DNA from: Roseburia sp.
GTDB taxonomy: Bacteria > Bacillota > Clostridia > Lachnospirales > Lachnospiraceae
Assembly (NCBI GenBank): GCA_023667765.1
Contig: JAMOZS010000010.1
Coordinates: forward strand, 1-59,774
Direction of reading: 5' to 3'
DNA length: 59,774 nt
Shown in pieces: positions 50,989-59,774 of the stretch (position 1 is its first letter; each line of letters begins with the position of its first letter). The position numbers and the translations under genes are program-made. The notes below the pieces were generated by a model. It saw nothing but the letters and a program-made list of their open reading frames with translations. It did no database searches and was not told the DNA's origin.

Positions 50989-51981
50989 TCAACCGCTTTC
51001 CTTCATTTCCAAAAACAAAAGCTCCATGGTAAGTTCAAGATTCACATTGGCGTTCAGTCGATTCTTAGCTTTCTCCAGAGCCTCTATCACCCGCTCAATT
51101 CCCTCATAGCTGCTGCGCTGAGCCACCCGTCTAAGGGTCTGCAGCTCCTCGCGGAATACCAGATGATTCACATCGCTGGTAGCCTTAAAAAGCAGAACGT
51201 CTCTGTACCAGATAGCCATAATATCCAGATAATCATTAATTTCCAGCTTGTATTCGCCAATCTTTTTAACGGCGGCAATAATCTCATACAGCTCCATATC
51301 CTGCACATATTTTAGAAGAGACAGAGCCTCCGCTTTCACATTCTCAAAATCCTCACTGGCCGCCAACGCCTTTGCCTTTCCGATATTTCCCCGGGCAAAA
51401 GCCACACAGACCTCCGCCTTGTAATCCGTTACCTGCAGCTCTTCCATCAAATACTTCCGCACCTGACTATCCGCTACCGGCTTCATATTCAGAACCACAC
51501 AGCGGCTTAAAATCGTAGGAAGCAGCGCATTCACATTGGCCGTCAAAAGAATGATAACCGCATATTCCGGCGGTTCCTCCAATGTCTTTAACAGAGCGTT
51601 CTGGGCCTGAACCGTCATCTTCTCCGCCTCGTTCATAATATAAACCTTATAACGGCTGCTGTAAGGTTTAATCGCCACATCGCCATTAATCTGTGTTCTG
51701 ATATCGTCCACGCTGATGGCATTGGGCTTCTCATGACTGATTTTAATAATATCCGGCTGGTTTTGCGTCAATGCCTGTTTACAGGAATGACATTCACCGC
51801 AGGGCTCCGTACCGCCTGCCTCGCACTGTAAGGCCGCGGCAAATACCTTGGCAATGAACTCCTTACCGGAAGATTTTTCACCATTGATAATATAGGCGTG
51901 AGAAACCTTCCCGGTAGAGAGCGCATTCTGCAAATGCTCCTTAATCTGTTCCTGTCCGATAATATCCTTAAAATTAGCCAT
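50989..51981 (-). CDS. holB: DNA polymerase III delta' subunit
   Basis: The 330-aa clamp-loader subunit has a degenerate P-loop (INGEKSSGKEFIAKVFAAAL), a four-Cys zinc module (CEAGGTEPCGECHSCK), VYIMNEAEKMTVQAQNALLK and TLEEPPEYAVIILLT, plus LLPTILSRCVVLN. It loads the sliding clamp with DnaX and HolA. YaaR lies upstream as in Bacillus subtilis, but the expected RicT/YaaT gene is not downstream. Confidence 0.95.
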   Translation of the reverse strand: MANFKDIIGQEQIKEHLQNALSTGKVSHAYIINGEKSSGKEFIAKVFAAALQCEAGGTEPCGECHSCKQALTQNQPDIIKISHEKPNAISVDDIRTQINGDVAIKPYSSRYKVYIMNEAEKMTVQAQNALLKTLEEPPEYAVIILLTANVNALLPTILSRCVVLNMKPVADSQVRKYLMEELQVTDYKAEVCVAFARGNIGKAKALAASEDFENVKAEALSLLKYVQDMELYEIIAAVKKIGEYKLEINDYLDIMAIWYRDVLLFKATSDVNHLVFREELQTLRRVAQRSSYEGIERVIEALEKAKNRLNANVNLELTMELLFLEMKESG

Positions 51982-52089
51982 AATACCTCTCCTTCTGCCA
52001 TACTGGCAGGCTTTTCGCCCTTGTACTGTTCACCAAAATCCTTTCTGATGCGTCATCCCCAGGCGGGACACCGCCCACATAGTCTCCTT

Positions 52090-52530
52090 TTACATAAAGA
52101 TATCCAACAGCAGCCCCCTGATTTCTCCTATTTTATTCAGGATTGCAAGATGGTCCTGCTCATCCTTCATCAACTCCTGAGCCAGCTGGTCCAGATTCTC
52201 GTCTACCAGCCTGATAATTCCATACACCCGGTGCCGGCCCCTCCTGTCCAGGAAATTTTCCCTCGAAAAGGCATGGGATCTGGTAACTACCTCATTCAAA
52301 AACTCCTTAATCAGCCCTCTGTAATGCTTCATATCCCTGATATCCCGGCGCTTGGCAAGCTTGTCACCCTGCATGGTAATTTCCTCCAGCATTGTGCTCA
52401 ATCTGGCCTGCAGCTCTGCCTCCTCAATATGACTGGCTAAGGTGAATTTAAAGCTGCCGTCTGTCTCCTGAGGAGCTCTTGCCGCCTCGGGCTGCTGAAT
52501 TTGAGTTGTCTGATTCACCTTTATATCCAT
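52090..52530 (-). CDS. yaaR: YaaR-family (DUF327) protein
   Basis: The 146-residue helical protein ends with the family block [40 protein letters not shown] and [20 protein letters not shown]. The N-terminal 40 residues are a low-complexity Gln/Ala/Thr linker. The function is unknown, but the family is conserved between the nucleotide-kinase and holB genes in Firmicutes. AGGTGAG precedes ATG at 52530. Confidence 0.88.
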   Translation of the reverse strand: MDIKVNQTTQIQQPEAARAPQETDGSFKFTLASHIEEAELQARLSTMLEEITMQGDKLAKRRDIRDMKHYRGLIKEFLNEVVTRSHAFSRENFLDRRGRHRVYGIIRLVDENLDQLAQELMKDEQDHLAILNKIGEIRGLLLDIFM

Positions 52531-52558
52531 GCTCTCACCTGCCTTTCCCGACTATATC

Positions 52559-53143
52559 TCAAAATCCTATGATATAAGAAATAATCTCCTCCAGACATCT
52601 CTCCAGATTATCATTATAAAAACGCATCTCAATACCGGCCTGCCGCAGCTTATCCTCAGAAAAGTCTGCGCTGTCCGCCAGGAATCTGCGACACATCTCC
52701 TCATACCTGGGTTTTTTTTGCCTTCTTTCCCGATTCAACGCTCTTTGAAGCCGGGCGCCGTCATCCAGTTCAATCAACACCGGCAATACCTTCTCCGGCC
52801 CGAAGTATTCCTGCATTTTCAAATAGGCCTCCAGTGTTCCAATCATAAGATAATCGCTGTTTTCCAAACAAATCTGTCCGTCGTCCACTGTAAAATAACG
52901 CCATAATCCGTGACAGGTATGATAGGAACGCTCCTCTATGATTTTTCCCTGTGTCAACAGCTTCTGAAACCCCACCTCGTCGGTAAAGAAATATTCCACG
53001 CCCTCCCTTTCCCCCGCTCGAATAGGTCTGGTGGTATAGGATACCATGGTGCGAAGCTTAAGTGTCCGATTCCTCTTCAACCTCTTGAAAATAGTATCCT
53101 TTCCTGTAGAACTCTTTCCCATCAGGTAAATGATTTTACCCAT
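52559..53143 (-). CDS. Guanylate-kinase-like protein
   Basis: The 194-aa protein has the P-loop GKSSTGKDTIFKRL, the GMP-binding region TMVSYTTRPIRAGEREGVEY and HTCHGLWRYFT, and ERSYHTCHG. It resembles Gmk but ends in a tail (FSEDKLRQAGIEMRFYNDNL) unlike housekeeping Gmk. In Bacillus this operon position is taken by thymidylate kinase, so a kinase substitution has occurred, or this is a regulatory paralogue. Nucleotide specificity is open. Confidence 0.8.
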   Translation of the reverse strand: MGKIIYLMGKSSTGKDTIFKRLKRNRTLKLRTMVSYTTRPIRAGEREGVEYFFTDEVGFQKLLTQGKIIEERSYHTCHGLWRYFTVDDGQICLENSDYLMIGTLEAYLKMQEYFGPEKVLPVLIELDDGARLQRALNRERRQKKPRYEEMCRRFLADSADFSEDKLRQAGIEMRFYNDNLERCLEEIISYIIGF

Positions 53144-53164
53144 GTCTATCCTCCCTGGACTGAT

Positions 53165-54580
53165 TTAATCGCATTCCACCACGCGAATCATATTGGTCTT
53201 ACCTGCAATGCCCAGGGGAACTCCCGCTGTAATGACCACGATATCTCCGGTCTTTACATAACCTGCACGCTTGGCCTCCGCTACTGCATCCGCAAAAAGC
53301 TCATCCGTAGTTACCTCACGCTTTAACAGCATGGGTTTCACACCCCAAAGCAAATTCAACTGATTATATACCCGTTCACTTATGGTACAGCCGATAATCG
53401 GGCAGCCGGGCTTATATCGGGAAATAGATTCGGCCGTATAACCGGATAAAGTCACCGTAATGATTGCCGCCGCGCCCAAATCCATTGCAGTAGAGCAGGT
53501 GGCATAAGCGATAGCCGTAGTAATATATCTCTTTTCCGTATCTGACATATGTGTCATTCTCTTTCGATAATCAATATCCTGCTCGGCACATTCGGCAATA
53601 CGGGCCATTGTCTTTACTGCCTCCACAGGATACAGACCCGCCGCACTTTCTCCCGACAGCATAATTGCAGTGGTGCCGTCATAAATAGCATTGGCAATAT
53701 CTGTGGTCTCGGCCCTGGTGGGACGGGGATTCTTTATCATAGATTCCAGCATCTGCGTTGCCGTAATCACATGCTTCCCCCGGTCGTTTGCCAGCTTAAT
53801 CATCTTCTTCTGCAAAACCGGCACTTCCTCTAACGGAATCTCCACGCCCATATCTCCTCTGGCTACCATAATTCCGTCAGACACCTCTAATATCTCCTCC
53901 AGATTCTGAATACCCTGCATATTCTCAATCTTTGCAATAATTTTCATGGAGCTGCCATGTTCCTGCAGAATCTGACGTACCTCTAAAATATCCTCCTTAC
54001 AACGGGCAAAGGAGGCCGCAAGAAACTCATAGCCAAGCTCTATGCCAAACAGAATATCCTCCCTGTCCACTTCACTGATATAGGGCATGGACAGCACCGC
54101 TCCCGGCACATTAACTCCCTTATGATTGGAGACAAAACCACCATTTACTACCCGACAGATAATTTCCTCCCCCTGCATATCCTCCACCGTCATCTCTATG
54201 AGGCCGTCATCAATCAAAATGGTTGTCCCCACGGATATATCATTCTTTAGATTTTTGTAAGAGATGGTTGCTCTCTGTGCGGTTCCCAGAAGCTCCTTTG
54301 TTGTAAGTACGAACCTGTCTCCGGCCTTCAGCTCTGCCCGTCCCCCCTCGAAATCCCGAAGTCGAATCTCAGGGCCCTTGGTATCCAACAGCGTCGCCAC
54401 CGGCAGGCCAAGCTCCTTGCGCACCCGCAGCACCCGCTCATACTTTACCCTCTGCTCCTCATGAGTGCCATGGGAAAAGTTAAATCTCGCCATATCCATA
54501 CCGGCAAGCATCAATTCCCGCAAGCGCTCCTCGCTCTCACATGCCGGCCCTATCGTACAAATAATTTTTGTCTTTCTCAT
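53165..54580 (-). CDS. pyk: Pyruvate kinase
   Basis: The 471-aa form starts at MRKTKIICTIGPACESE (54580) behind GGAGG. Substrate and metal motifs include MARFNFSHGTHEEQ, TLLDTKGPEIRLRDFEGG, MKIIAKIENMQGIQNLEEIL (catalytic Lys) and GIMVARGDMGVEIPLEEVP. The C-terminal allosteric domain is standard, and the extra Bacillus-type C-terminal phosphohistidine domain is absent. It makes pyruvate and ATP in glycolysis. It sits between the decarboxylase and the guanylate-kinase-like gene. Confidence 0.97.
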   Translation of the reverse strand: MRKTKIICTIGPACESEERLRELMLAGMDMARFNFSHGTHEEQRVKYERVLRVRKELGLPVATLLDTKGPEIRLRDFEGGRAELKAGDRFVLTTKELLGTAQRATISYKNLKNDISVGTTILIDDGLIEMTVEDMQGEEIICRVVNGGFVSNHKGVNVPGAVLSMPYISEVDREDILFGIELGYEFLAASFARCKEDILEVRQILQEHGSSMKIIAKIENMQGIQNLEEILEVSDGIMVARGDMGVEIPLEEVPVLQKKMIKLANDRGKHVITATQMLESMIKNPRPTRAETTDIANAIYDGTTAIMLSGESAAGLYPVEAVKTMARIAECAEQDIDYRKRMTHMSDTEKRYITTAIAYATCSTAMDLGAAAIITVTLSGYTAESISRYKPGCPIIGCTISERVYNQLNLLWGVKPMLLKREVTTDELFADAVAEAKRAGYVKTGDIVVITAGVPLGIAGKTNMIRVVECD

Positions 54581-54606
54581 CTTTTCCTCCATTTTGGAAT
54601 GATATA

Positions 54607-56052
54607 TCAATTATTTCTTTTCACGCATTTTATTTGCAATCTGTCCTGTCCGGGCAGCACGCCCTGGACAGAAAGGCCCTCCTCTAAATAACGGCAGACC
54701 TTTTGATAAAACTCCTCCGTAAACAGCTCACCGGGAACCAATAAGGGTATACCCGGCGGATACAAATTCACAAATTCCGCCACATGTCGGCCCGCCGCCT
54801 CCTCCAGAGGCACATATTCCCAATCCATATCCCATGCCCGGGCCAGAGGAATGGCCGTATCGAATCTGTGACCTTCCGGCAAAGAAGCGCACTCCCTCCC
54901 CATTTTCCCCTGGGAAAGCCCGTCACATAATGCCAGCTCTCTATCGATTTCCAGAAGCGCCTCCGTCATACGGCTATAGCCCTCCCGGGTATCCCCTACC
55001 GTAAACATGGCCAGACAATAATTTTGTGATGCCATCTCCAGCTGAATATGATAGTTATCCAACAGCAGCTCATACAGCTTTCTCCCGGATATTCCTGCCC
55101 GGGCCGTATCAATCACCAGCTTACCGATATCCTGATGCTCCGCGTCCCATGGCAGAAACCTCAGCCTCCTGCATTCCGACAACCTCTCCAGCATTTCTGC
55201 ATAGTGGACATAAAACTGCCGAAACAGACTTTTACCCTCTCTTTCTATTAAATCCAAGGCATTGTCAATACTTGCCATTAATAAGTAGGATGGACTGCTG
55301 GACTGATAAATATGCAGAAAGCGCCTCAATCTCTCTCTGTCTACCCTGTCTCCGTTTACATGAAGCAATGCTGTCTGCGTCAATGCGGGTAATGTCTTAT
55401 GTATACTATGAATGACAATATCCGCCCCCGCCTGATTACTGTTCATGGGAAAACCTTCCGCCAGCCCCAAATGGGCTCCATGAGCCTCGTCTACCATCAA
55501 AATCAGGCCTTTTTCATGTACCACTCGGGCAATCTCCTGCACATTTGCAATGCGTCCCTCATAGGTGGGAGATACTATGAATACCGCTCCCGTTCCCGGC
55601 TCCGGCATGTCCTGCTCCAACGCCTCCCTCACCTGCTTCGGCGATATTCCATCACAGACGAAATATCCATCCAACTGCCGCGGATAAAGATAGGATATCT
55701 TCAACTGCCTTAGATAAGCGGCATGATAAGCGGACTTATGACTGTTGCGGGCCATCAGAATATGACCGCCAAAGGGCAGCGCCGCACTGATTGCACTGAG
55801 TATCCCTGCAGTACTGCCATTAATCAGAAAAAAACTCTCCTCCGCCCCATACATACGGGCGGCTTTTTCCTGAAGCTCCTTTATCAGTTCTTTCGGCTCA
55901 TGGAGATTATCAAAGCCCTCTATCTCCGTAATATCCGCCTTTATCAGTTCCTCAGGCAGCCGGCCCTTCAGCCTTCTCTTATGCCCCGGCATATGGCAGG
56001 GATAATAATCGCTTTCGCCATATGCCGCCAGCTTATCATACAATTCGCCCAC
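54607..56052 (-). CDS. PLP-dependent Orn/Lys/Arg decarboxylase family protein
   Basis: The 481-aa protein uses a GTG start directly after the HD-domain stop. Fold-I motifs include YPCHMPGHKRRL, FFLINGSTAGILSAISAALP, LILMVDEAHGAHLG and the Schiff-base Lys in VIHSIHKTLPALTQTALLHV. The C-terminal decarboxylase domain contains PPGIPLLVPGELF, typical of the short YaaO/SpeA-like branch. It probably decarboxylates arginine or lysine to polyamine precursors. It lies in the same neighbourhood as in Bacillus (yaaO). Confidence 0.9.
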   Translation of the reverse strand: MGELYDKLAAYGESDYYPCHMPGHKRRLKGRLPEELIKADITEIEGFDNLHEPKELIKELQEKAARMYGAEESFFLINGSTAGILSAISAALPFGGHILMARNSHKSAYHAAYLRQLKISYLYPRQLDGYFVCDGISPKQVREALEQDMPEPGTGAVFIVSPTYEGRIANVQEIARVVHEKGLILMVDEAHGAHLGLAEGFPMNSNQAGADIVIHSIHKTLPALTQTALLHVNGDRVDRERLRRFLHIYQSSSPSYLLMASIDNALDLIEREGKSLFRQFYVHYAEMLERLSECRRLRFLPWDAEHQDIGKLVIDTARAGISGRKLYELLLDNYHIQLEMASQNYCLAMFTVGDTREGYSRMTEALLEIDRELALCDGLSQGKMGRECASLPEGHRFDTAIPLARAWDMDWEYVPLEEAAGRHVAEFVNLYPPGIPLLVPGELFTEEFYQKVCRYLEEGLSVQGVLPGQDRLQIKCVKRNN

Positions 56053-56622
56053 CTAATGCATTCTCTCTTCCCATTCTACATTGATTGACACCCCATGTCC
56101 CTTATGTATATGTATTGTTTCTAACAAGGAGCACCATTTATCCACAGCCGTCACAATCCACGCCTCCCTGCAAGCGGGCGGCACCATGGTTAACGGCCAC
56201 ATATGCTTTTTAATAATATCCTTTTCCCGCTCTGTCAGAGGATACTCCTCTAAAGCGTTGCGCAGGGCAATGCCCGGATGATAAAAACCATGCAGATTGT
56301 GAAGCCCCGCATGCTCCGGGTCATGCCAGTCATACAGGAAATAATCATGAAGCAGCGCTCCTCTGATTAACTCCCGGCGATTGCATGGAATATGAAGCCT
56401 GTCACTAAAAGCCAGACTATATTTTGCCACATTCACGCAATGCCTGTTTACCGTCATATTTCCGTGCTGAATATATCCTTTCGTAGACTTAAAATTATGG
56501 GAATATAAGATATCCCCTGCCGCTGCCCTAATCTGGGAGTTCAACTCCCTCTGTCTCCTGTACTTTCTCTTCCAGCGCTCCGCCTGCCTGTCTGAGCGCC
56601 GAATCGCTTTTTGTCTGTCCAT
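56053..56622 (-). CDS. HD-domain protein
   Basis: The 189-aa protein carries NRHCVNVAKYSLAFSDRLHI, the HD pair in IRGALLHDYFLYDWHDPEHA, and Asp in AWIVTAVDKWCSLLETIHIH. The first 30 residues are a basic helix (RRSDRQAERWKRKYRRQREL). It is a predicted phosphohydrolase. The stop directly abuts the GTG of the decarboxylase gene. Confidence 0.8.
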   Translation of the reverse strand: MDRQKAIRRSDRQAERWKRKYRRQRELNSQIRAAAGDILYSHNFKSTKGYIQHGNMTVNRHCVNVAKYSLAFSDRLHIPCNRRELIRGALLHDYFLYDWHDPEHAGLHNLHGFYHPGIALRNALEEYPLTEREKDIIKKHMWPLTMVPPACREAWIVTAVDKWCSLLETIHIHKGHGVSINVEWEERMH

Positions 56623-56707
56623 ATAACCACCTCAATATCAACAAGCTTCCTCATTCATACTGTCTCGTATCGTCAAATCCCCCACAACAAATCGCAATAT
56701 GACTGCC

Positions 56708-58552
56708 TCAACCTTCCTCCGGTATATTCGAAAGCGTTTGCTCGGTATCTCCCTCCAGTGTTTCCGAAGGCGTTTGCTCGGTATTTTCCTCCGGTGTTTC
56801 CGAAGGCGTTTCCTCGGTATTTTCCTCCGGTGTTTCCGAAGGCGTTTCCTCGGTATCTCCCTCCGGCGTTTCCGAAGGCATTTCCTCGGTATTTTCCTCC
56901 GGCGTTTCCGAAGGCGTTTCATCCGGTATATTTGCCGGCTGTCCCTGAAGCTGTGCTATAATTTCCTCCACCGGCTGATTATAGTAACATATCACGGGGA
57001 AGCCTTGCTGCACATAGCCATAAATAGCTTCCGCCTGACTTAATGGCAGATTGATGCAGCCATGTGAACCGCCGGTCATAAAAATGGTTCCCCCAAAGCT
57101 TCTGCGCCAGGTGGCATCATGCATACCCACATTTCCGTTAAAGGGCATCCAGTATTTCACCGGAGTTGCATAATTTTCTCCCCTCAATACGGCATCTTTC
57201 GTCTTATAAGTCAGCCCGTAAACCCCCGGCGGCGTATAATTCCCGTTAGACATATTTCCCGATACGAAATCTGTCTCCAGCACCAGCTCTCCCAGATAAT
57301 ACAGATATAAATGCTGATTTGACAAATCAATTTCCACATAAGAAGAGCCGATATCATCACTTCCCTTTTCATAGGCCCTGATACTGTAAATCGGTTCCCT
57401 TTCGGTAACGACGCCCTCATAAATCAGGCCTTTCAGCTCCTCCGTTTCGGCCTGTCTGTCAACCTGCCAGCCATAAGCACTGGGAAGCGTAATTTCCTCC
57501 CCGGAGGTAGTCGTAAACTTCTTATTCCTGCCAAAGGTATCTAACTGCCTGGCATATTCCCTGACAAACTCCGCAACCGCTTCTTCATCCAAAACAGCCT
57601 CCTCCTGCTCCAGGGAAATCCAATCCTTGATACGCTCCCTGTCCAGAACTACCTCTGTACCGTTCCAGTCATAGGTTATGACCGTATCCAGCCATTGGTT
57701 CAGCGTTTTCACCGTAGCGCAGAGCTTCTTATCCTGTTCCGTAATCCCAGCCGCCGTATAGCAGTTATATTCCTCTAAATTGATACTGGTTTCCTTCCGT
57801 AAAATCGCGTTCTCAATAATCTCCTTTGCCGCCGCCCCGTCCAACTCGCTGCCCGGGCTTTCCGGCAGCACCGCATAACCGCCCTCTTCCTCCAGATAGC
57901 CGGATAGATAGGCGTCTTTCGGTTTTTTCATATTGTTCTTCCGAAAGGCCTCCCAATCCTCCAACAATTCGCTCAGCATCTCCCTGTCAAAGGAAACGCC
58001 CTCATCTAAATCATATGTATATTGCTTATTTGCCAATACCTCTATCCAAAGAAAAGCATTTTGACGCTCCAGCAGTTCCTGTACCGTCGCCTGATTATTC
58101 AAATCAGAATAAGCAATATCCTGTGCCCGAATGCTTCCCAGCAGAATATTTTCCTCCGGAAGCTGCGGATTACGCCCGTAAACCTCCAAACAATACTCGC
58201 CTGCTTTTTCATCCAACATTGCCGCCACCGCGGCAACCTTTAAATTCCCACAGGCAATATGATTGATATATGTATTTCGGAAAAATCTGCTCTGATAATA
58301 ACCGGCTATCCCTAAATATCCCCCTGCCAATATTAGAATCGGCAGTACTGCTAAAATCACCCAAAGACCCTTTTTCTTTCCGGAAAGCCGCCTTTTCTTT
58401 TCGGATATTACCTCATTACCGGCGGCATCGCTTCCCGTATTTTCTACTTGATTATTTACCTTATGGCTTTCTCTGTCTTTTGTTACCTTGTTTTCTTCAT
58501 TACTTTTTGCATCCTTCATTTCATTGCTCACTTCATGTTTCATTTCACTCAT
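56708..58552 (-). CDS. L,D-transpeptidase (YkuD) with acidic repeat tail
   Basis: A basic/charged cytoplasmic N terminus precedes one membrane helix (LWVILAVLPILILAGGYLGI). Residues about 95-400 are the PG_binding_4-type domain. The YkuD catalytic domain has DLSNQHLYLYYLGELVLETD, NYTPPGVYGLTYKTKDAVLR and the Cys motif MTGGSHGCINLPLSQAE (His-x-Gly-Cys). It crosslinks peptidoglycan by 3-3 bonds or attaches proteins. The last 75 residues are five imperfect 12-residue repeats (PSETPEENTEET), an acidic Pro/Glu-rich stalk. I use the ATG at 58552. Confidence 0.92.
   Translation of the reverse strand: MSEMKHEVSNEMKDAKSNEENKVTKDRESHKVNNQVENTGSDAAGNEVISEKKRRLSGKKKGLWVILAVLPILILAGGYLGIAGYYQSRFFRNTYINHIACGNLKVAAVAAMLDEKAGEYCLEVYGRNPQLPEENILLGSIRAQDIAYSDLNNQATVQELLERQNAFLWIEVLANKQYTYDLDEGVSFDREMLSELLEDWEAFRKNNMKKPKDAYLSGYLEEEGGYAVLPESPGSELDGAAAKEIIENAILRKETSINLEEYNCYTAAGITEQDKKLCATVKTLNQWLDTVITYDWNGTEVVLDRERIKDWISLEQEEAVLDEEAVAEFVREYARQLDTFGRNKKFTTTSGEEITLPSAYGWQVDRQAETEELKGLIYEGVVTEREPIYSIRAYEKGSDDIGSSYVEIDLSNQHLYLYYLGELVLETDFVSGNMSNGNYTPPGVYGLTYKTKDAVLRGENYATPVKYWMPFNGNVGMHDATWRRSFGGTIFMTGGSHGCINLPLSQAEAIYGYVQQGFPVICYYNQPVEEIIAQLQGQPANIPDETPSETPEENTEEMPSETPEGDTEETPSETPEENTEETPSETPEENTEQTPSETLEGDTEQTLSNIPEEG
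56712..56935. repeat. 36-bp in-gene tandem repeat
   Basis: Roughly five to six copies of a 36-bp unit encode the PSETPEENTEET tail of the L,D-transpeptidase. Differences are mostly single substitutions, so copy-number variation by slippage is possible. It is coding and not a CRISPR array. Confidence 0.8.
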
Positions 58553-58652
58553 ACCCAAATCCCATATTTCCTTTAATGCGTTATAACAATCTGATTATAT
58601 CATGAAACTCCATAAAAAAATAGCACAAAAGGCTAATTTCTCACCTTATGTA

Positions 58653-58976
58653 CTATTTAAAGACTGCCTGTATTAATATCATATAAAAAACGGTGCCCGC
58701 TCCAATACTCAACAAAGTATTCCTCTTCCATACATGCAGCAGAATCACCAAAACCACCGCGAGCAATTCCGGCACACCGCGGCTTCCCGTCATGAAATTT
58801 ATGTTTTTCAAGCAATATACCACTAAAATCATCATTATCGCCGGCGGAAGTACCCTGCCCAAATACTTGATTGCCTCCGGCAATTCCTTTTTACCTCTGA
58901 AAAACCAAAAAGGAAGCACCCTGGTCAGCATTGTACAAACACATACCACCACCATAATCCCTATTGCATGTCCCAT
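58653..58976 (-). CDS. azlD: AzlD-family branched-chain amino acid exporter subunit
   Basis: This 107-residue protein has about four membrane helices and the family motif VVCVCTMLTRVLPFWFFRGK, followed by LGRVLPPAIMMILVVYCLKN. AzlD is the small partner of AzlC. Its start overlaps the azlC stop by 16 nt, so the pair is co-translated. Confidence 0.9.
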   Translation of the reverse strand: MGHAIGIMVVVCVCTMLTRVLPFWFFRGKKELPEAIKYLGRVLPPAIMMILVVYCLKNINFMTGSRGVPELLAVVLVILLHVWKRNTLLSIGAGTVFYMILIQAVFK

Positions 58977-59638
58977 CTCTTCCTAACTCCCAATAAAATC
59001 ACTGCAGCCACACAAAGCGCCGGCAGCAAAAATCTATCCGCCCCAAAACATAACAGACATAAAATCCCCGCCGCCAACCCCACCAATGCAGGCCTGTGCT
59101 CCTTATGCTCCAACCATTGATTCACCACAATCACAACAAAAAGCGCCGTCATAGAAAAATCAATTCCTGTTGTATCAAAGGTTATAATCTCTCCTGCCAC
59201 TCCCCCCAGGACGGAGCCAAGCACCCAATAGCCATGGTCAAAAAGCGAAACCCAAAACAGTGTCTTTTTCTCATTCATCCCCTCCGGCGCTTTTAAATCA
59301 CAGAGAACAGAATAAGTTTCGTCTGTCAGAGAAAAAACCATATAAGGATATGCCCTTCCCATCTGCCGAAATTTCTCTATAAAGGTAAGTCCATAAAAAA
59401 TATGCCTTCCATTCACAAAGAAAGTCATCACCGCAGCATATACCAGACTGACACCCTCCGTCAAAAACGAAACTAATACAAATTGCATACTGCCTGCATA
59501 TATCAGAAGACTGGTTATAAATGCCCATACCGGCCCAAAGCCTGCATGCTGCAACAGCAAACCATAAGCCATGCCCAGAAACAGATAACCCAGCATAACC
59601 GGCAGCGATTGCTTAAACGCATAAGATACTTCTTTTCG
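58961..59638 (-). CDS. azlC: AzlC-family branched-chain amino acid exporter subunit
   Basis: The start MRKEVSYAFKQSLPVMLGYL at 59638 follows GGAGA. The protein of 225 aa has multiple membrane helices with LFLGMAYGLLLQHAGFGPVW, the FVLVSFLTEG helix and NGRHIFYGLTFIEKF. With AzlD it exports branched-chain amino acids or analogues. Confidence 0.92.
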   Translation of the reverse strand, partial: RKEVSYAFKQSLPVMLGYLFLGMAYGLLLQHAGFGPVWAFITSLLIYAGSMQFVLVSFLTEGVSLVYAAVMTFFVNGRHIFYGLTFIEKFRQMGRAYPYMVFSLTDETYSVLCDLKAPEGMNEKKTLFWVSLFDHGYWVLGSVLGGVAGEIITFDTTGIDFSMTALFVVIVVNQWLEHKEHRPALVGLAAGILCLLCFGADRFLLPALCVAAVILLGVRKRWDMQ

Positions 59639-59740
59639 CATGTAATAATTCTCCCCGAATAAATACACTCTGCATCTTTATCAACAAAAAAACCTTATAA
59701 ATACCGCAAATGCAATATCTACAAGGAATTCTTCCTTCAA

Positions 59741-59774
59741 TGCCCAGAACCGGAATCGAACCAGTGACACGAGG
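59741..59774 (-). tRNA. 3' end of a tRNA gene cut by the window edge
   Basis: On the minus strand ACTGG-TTCGATT-CCGGT forms the T arm, followed by the 3' acceptor strand TCTGGGC and discriminator A. The 5' half and anticodon lie outside the window, so the isotype cannot be named. CCA is not encoded. Confidence 0.8.

Noticed and set aside
56712-56935. Regular repeats resembling a CRISPR array
   Set aside because: The repeat unit is continuous, in frame and without unique spacers; no Cas genes are present.
56611-57043. Plus-strand ORFs rich in Arg/Phe with regular repeats
   Set aside because: They are antisense readings of the acidic repeat tail of the L,D-transpeptidase and lack ribosome sites.
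59741-59774. Integration site at the tRNA 3' end
   Set aside because: No integrase gene or matching direct repeat is visible inside the window next to it.

Overview
This is a window from an anaerobic Firmicute, most likely a gut Lachnospiraceae (my inference). The clues are strong AGGAGG-type ribosome binding sites, a FeoA-FeoB fusion, a BirA/BioY pair, and a decarboxylase-kinase-YaaR-HolB block like the one in Firmicutes. Family-1 solute-binding lipoproteins are also abundant and often sit beside signalling genes. GC-richer housekeeping DNA alternates with visibly AT-richer accessory islands.

Positions 1-3960 are an eroded stretch: a MerR regulator with a textbook 19-bp-spacer promoter, a frameshifted adenylate-kinase-like gene, a tyrosine-recombinase N-terminal fragment, a 45-bp direct repeat and a hairpin/inverted-repeat locus. 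Positions 3962-13000 carry rsmA with a HAD phosphatase, a three-gene sugar oxidoreductase/isomerase operon divergent from an AraC regulator, a large lipoprotein and an APH(3')-like kinase. Positions 13164-17120 hold decayed signalling genes, a deoxyribosyltransferase-like (TIR/SLOG-like) protein, an orphan TNT-domain NADase-type toxin with a candidate immunity gene, and an IS30 transposase remnant. Positions 17694-22702 form an AT-rich restriction-modification locus: a controller protein with its operator, two related DNA methyltransferases and two PD-(D/E)XK proteins.

Positions 23082-33294 contain a broken GyrI-like gene, a solute-binding/5'-nucleotidase-C-domain lipoprotein paired with a hybrid histidine kinase, an Rpn nuclease, bioY-birA, and a MerR-methyltransferase fusion behind its own MerR-type operator.

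Positions 33323-44451 are the most interesting part: an AT-rich, co-directional RiPP-like island. In transcription order it has a LytTR response regulator, an AgrC-like kinase, two tiny hydrophobic ORFs (one split by an ochre codon), two SPASM radical SAM enzymes, a 61-residue Cys-containing candidate precursor, a MacB/FtsX ABC exporter, a solute-binding lipoprotein and a signal-less subtilisin-like protease. The proposed logic is peptide sensing, then radical-SAM modification of the precursor, then proteolysis and export or immunity.

Positions 44733-59774 are ordinary core DNA: a ThrH-like phosphatase, YbaK, a CDP-alcohol phosphatidyltransferase, FeoAB, HD-domain proteins, a thioesterase, holB, yaaR, a guanylate-kinase-like protein, pyruvate kinase, a PLP decarboxylase, an L,D-transpeptidase, AzlCD, and the 3' end of a tRNA at the edge.
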